Assembly: GCA_035294325.1 (NCBI GenBank)
Contig: DATGLE010000304.1
Span: 1-6,208, forward strand
Reading direction: 5' to 3'
DNA from: DATGLE01 sp035294325
Lineage (GTDB): Bacteria > Chloroflexota > Ktedonobacteria > Ktedonobacterales > Ktedonobacteraceae
DNA: 6,208 nucleotides
In this document: one piece after another, positions 5,682 through 6,208 of the stretch
How the letters are laid out: every line of letters begins with the position of its first letter
Numbering within the stretch: the stretch's first letter is position 1
Notes under the pieces: generated by a model
Seen by the model: the letters and a program-made list of their open reading frames with translations, nothing else
Databases searched by the model: none
Told to the model about the DNA's origin: nothing
Made by a program: the position numbers and the translations under genes

Positions 5682-5809
5682 TAAAAAATAGGCAACGGAA
5701 TAGATGACGGTTGATTGTGTGAGGAGGGTAACTGTGCAACGGAGGTACCGTTTCCCAGCTCAGTGAAGGTACGTACCCTTTGTAGAAGCTGGTCAACGGC
5801 GCCTCTATC
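5682..5809 (+). other. Non-coding gap with palindromes upstream of terminase
   Basis: No supported gene is seen here. The stretch contains a perfect 10-bp palindrome GGTACGTACC (5768-5777), an AACGG/CCGTT hairpin (5738-5742 and 5748-5752), and CAACGG at 5693-5698, 5737-5742 and 5794-5799, the first two within the 8-mer GCAACGGA. A strong AGGAGGG (5722-5728) sits 5 nt before GTG 5734, but that frame ends at TGA 5764 after 10 codons. The stretch may be a leader peptide, a regulatory site, or the remains of a lost small gene such as a terminase small subunit. Confidence 0.4.
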
Positions 5810-6208
5810 ATGATAGAACGACAAACGCAGCAATTTTTCCAAAAGCTCGCCCCACGTCCAGAGCGCAATTATGAATGGAGCAGCAACATGCCTGGCATCG
5901 ACATTAGCTGGTTCGCGCGCGAAATTCTTCATAAGCCTCTCTACGTTTTTCAAGAAGAAATCTGCAATGCCATCCTTGACTCGGTACTCAATGGCAAGGG
6001 CCTCACCTTCACAATCATGTTAGCCCGTCAGTCGGGCAAGAATCAGATCTCAGCCGCAATCGAGACATACTTGCTCGCTTGCATGGAGAGCGGGACGATC
6101 ATTAAAGCAGCTCCTACGTAACGTTCAAGCCACAGGTCATCAACTCACGCCTGCGCTTACTCTCTATGCTCGATAATCCACTGACACGTGATCGCGTCTG
6201 GCGTAGCT
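5810..6208 (+). pseudogene. Terminase large subunit, N-terminal part, frame broken by a 5-nt insertion; runs off window
   Basis: The large terminase is the ATPase/nuclease motor that packages phage DNA into the procapsid. The first frame (5810-6121) reads into FAREILHKPLYVFQEEICNA and then a Walker A-type motif ARQSGKN with flanking TFTIMLARQSGKNQISAAIE. Next come an AYLL-like helix (ETYLLACMESG) and KAAPT. It stops at TAA 6119-6121. From 6121 the -1 frame continues without a stop to the window end, reading TFKPQVINSRLRLLSMLDNP and ...RDRVWRS, which fits as the direct continuation of KAAP-TFKPQ. Removing 5 nt at ACGT-A-ACGT (6116-6124) restores one frame, so the break looks like a 5-nt insertion. 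The start is uncertain: ATG 5810 has no clear ribosome site, while in-frame ATG 5888 has GGAG at 5876-5879 with an 8-nt spacer. The Walker B and nuclease regions lie beyond the window. A real mutation is favoured; an assembly error is not excluded. Confidence 0.7.

Noticed and set aside
6111..6126. Programmed -1 ribosomal frameshift in terminase
   Set aside because: There is no X XXY YYZ slippery heptamer, and a shift would add a residue between KAAPT and TFKPQ. A 5-nt insertion explains the break more simply.
1..6208. CRISPR array, tRNA gene, insertion sequence or att site
   Set aside because: No regularly spaced repeats, cloverleaf, transposase or paired terminal repeats were seen by eye.

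Overview
The window is a stretch of phage-type structural genes, probably prophage or prophage remnant DNA in a GC-rich bacterial chromosome. All supported genes lie on the + strand. The best guess for the host is a Chloroflexota bacterium, perhaps of the Ktedonobacteria. The reasons are the style of the tail-hub and terminase proteins, which recall phage proteins I associate with that phylum, and an Rv2061-type F420/FMN oxidoreductase, a family common in Actinomycetota and Chloroflexota. No ribosomal or marker gene is present, so the host is inference.

Left block (1-2757): a small helical protein of unknown function (11-274); a 686-residue tail-hub-like protein with an Asp-box beta-propeller-like segment embedded in it (327-2387); and, one base after its stop, an LLH-type phage holin (2389-2757). 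A tandem 11-bp duplication and a strong GC hairpin fill the gap between the first two genes.

Middle block (2758-5141): a head-tail-connector-like protein with an immunoglobulin/fibronectin-like insertion (2899-4062); a 294-bp non-coding gap with a nested terminator-like hairpin and an AT-rich stretch; a one-helix membrane protein with a coiled coil (4357-4701); and a beta-rich, tail-component-like protein translationally coupled to it by an ATGA overlap (4698-5141).

Right block (5142-6208): an AT-rich, promoter-like gap, then a PPOX-class F420/FMN oxidoreductase (5256-5681) that looks like a host gene or a phage-carried accessory gene. After a second non-coding gap with palindromes comes the start of a large terminase (5810 to the window end). 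It carries a Walker A-type motif, but its reading frame is broken by what looks like a 5-nt insertion (ACGT-A-ACGT) just before a conserved-looking TFKPQ segment.

Together the genes would supply DNA packaging (terminase), the head-tail joint (connector), the tail tip and adsorption (hub, 147-aa protein) and host lysis (holin). Portal, capsid, protease, tail tube, tape measure and endolysin genes are not in the window. The gene order is not canonical, and the packaging gene is broken. A decayed or rearranged prophage, or a domesticated particle, fits better than an intact phage.
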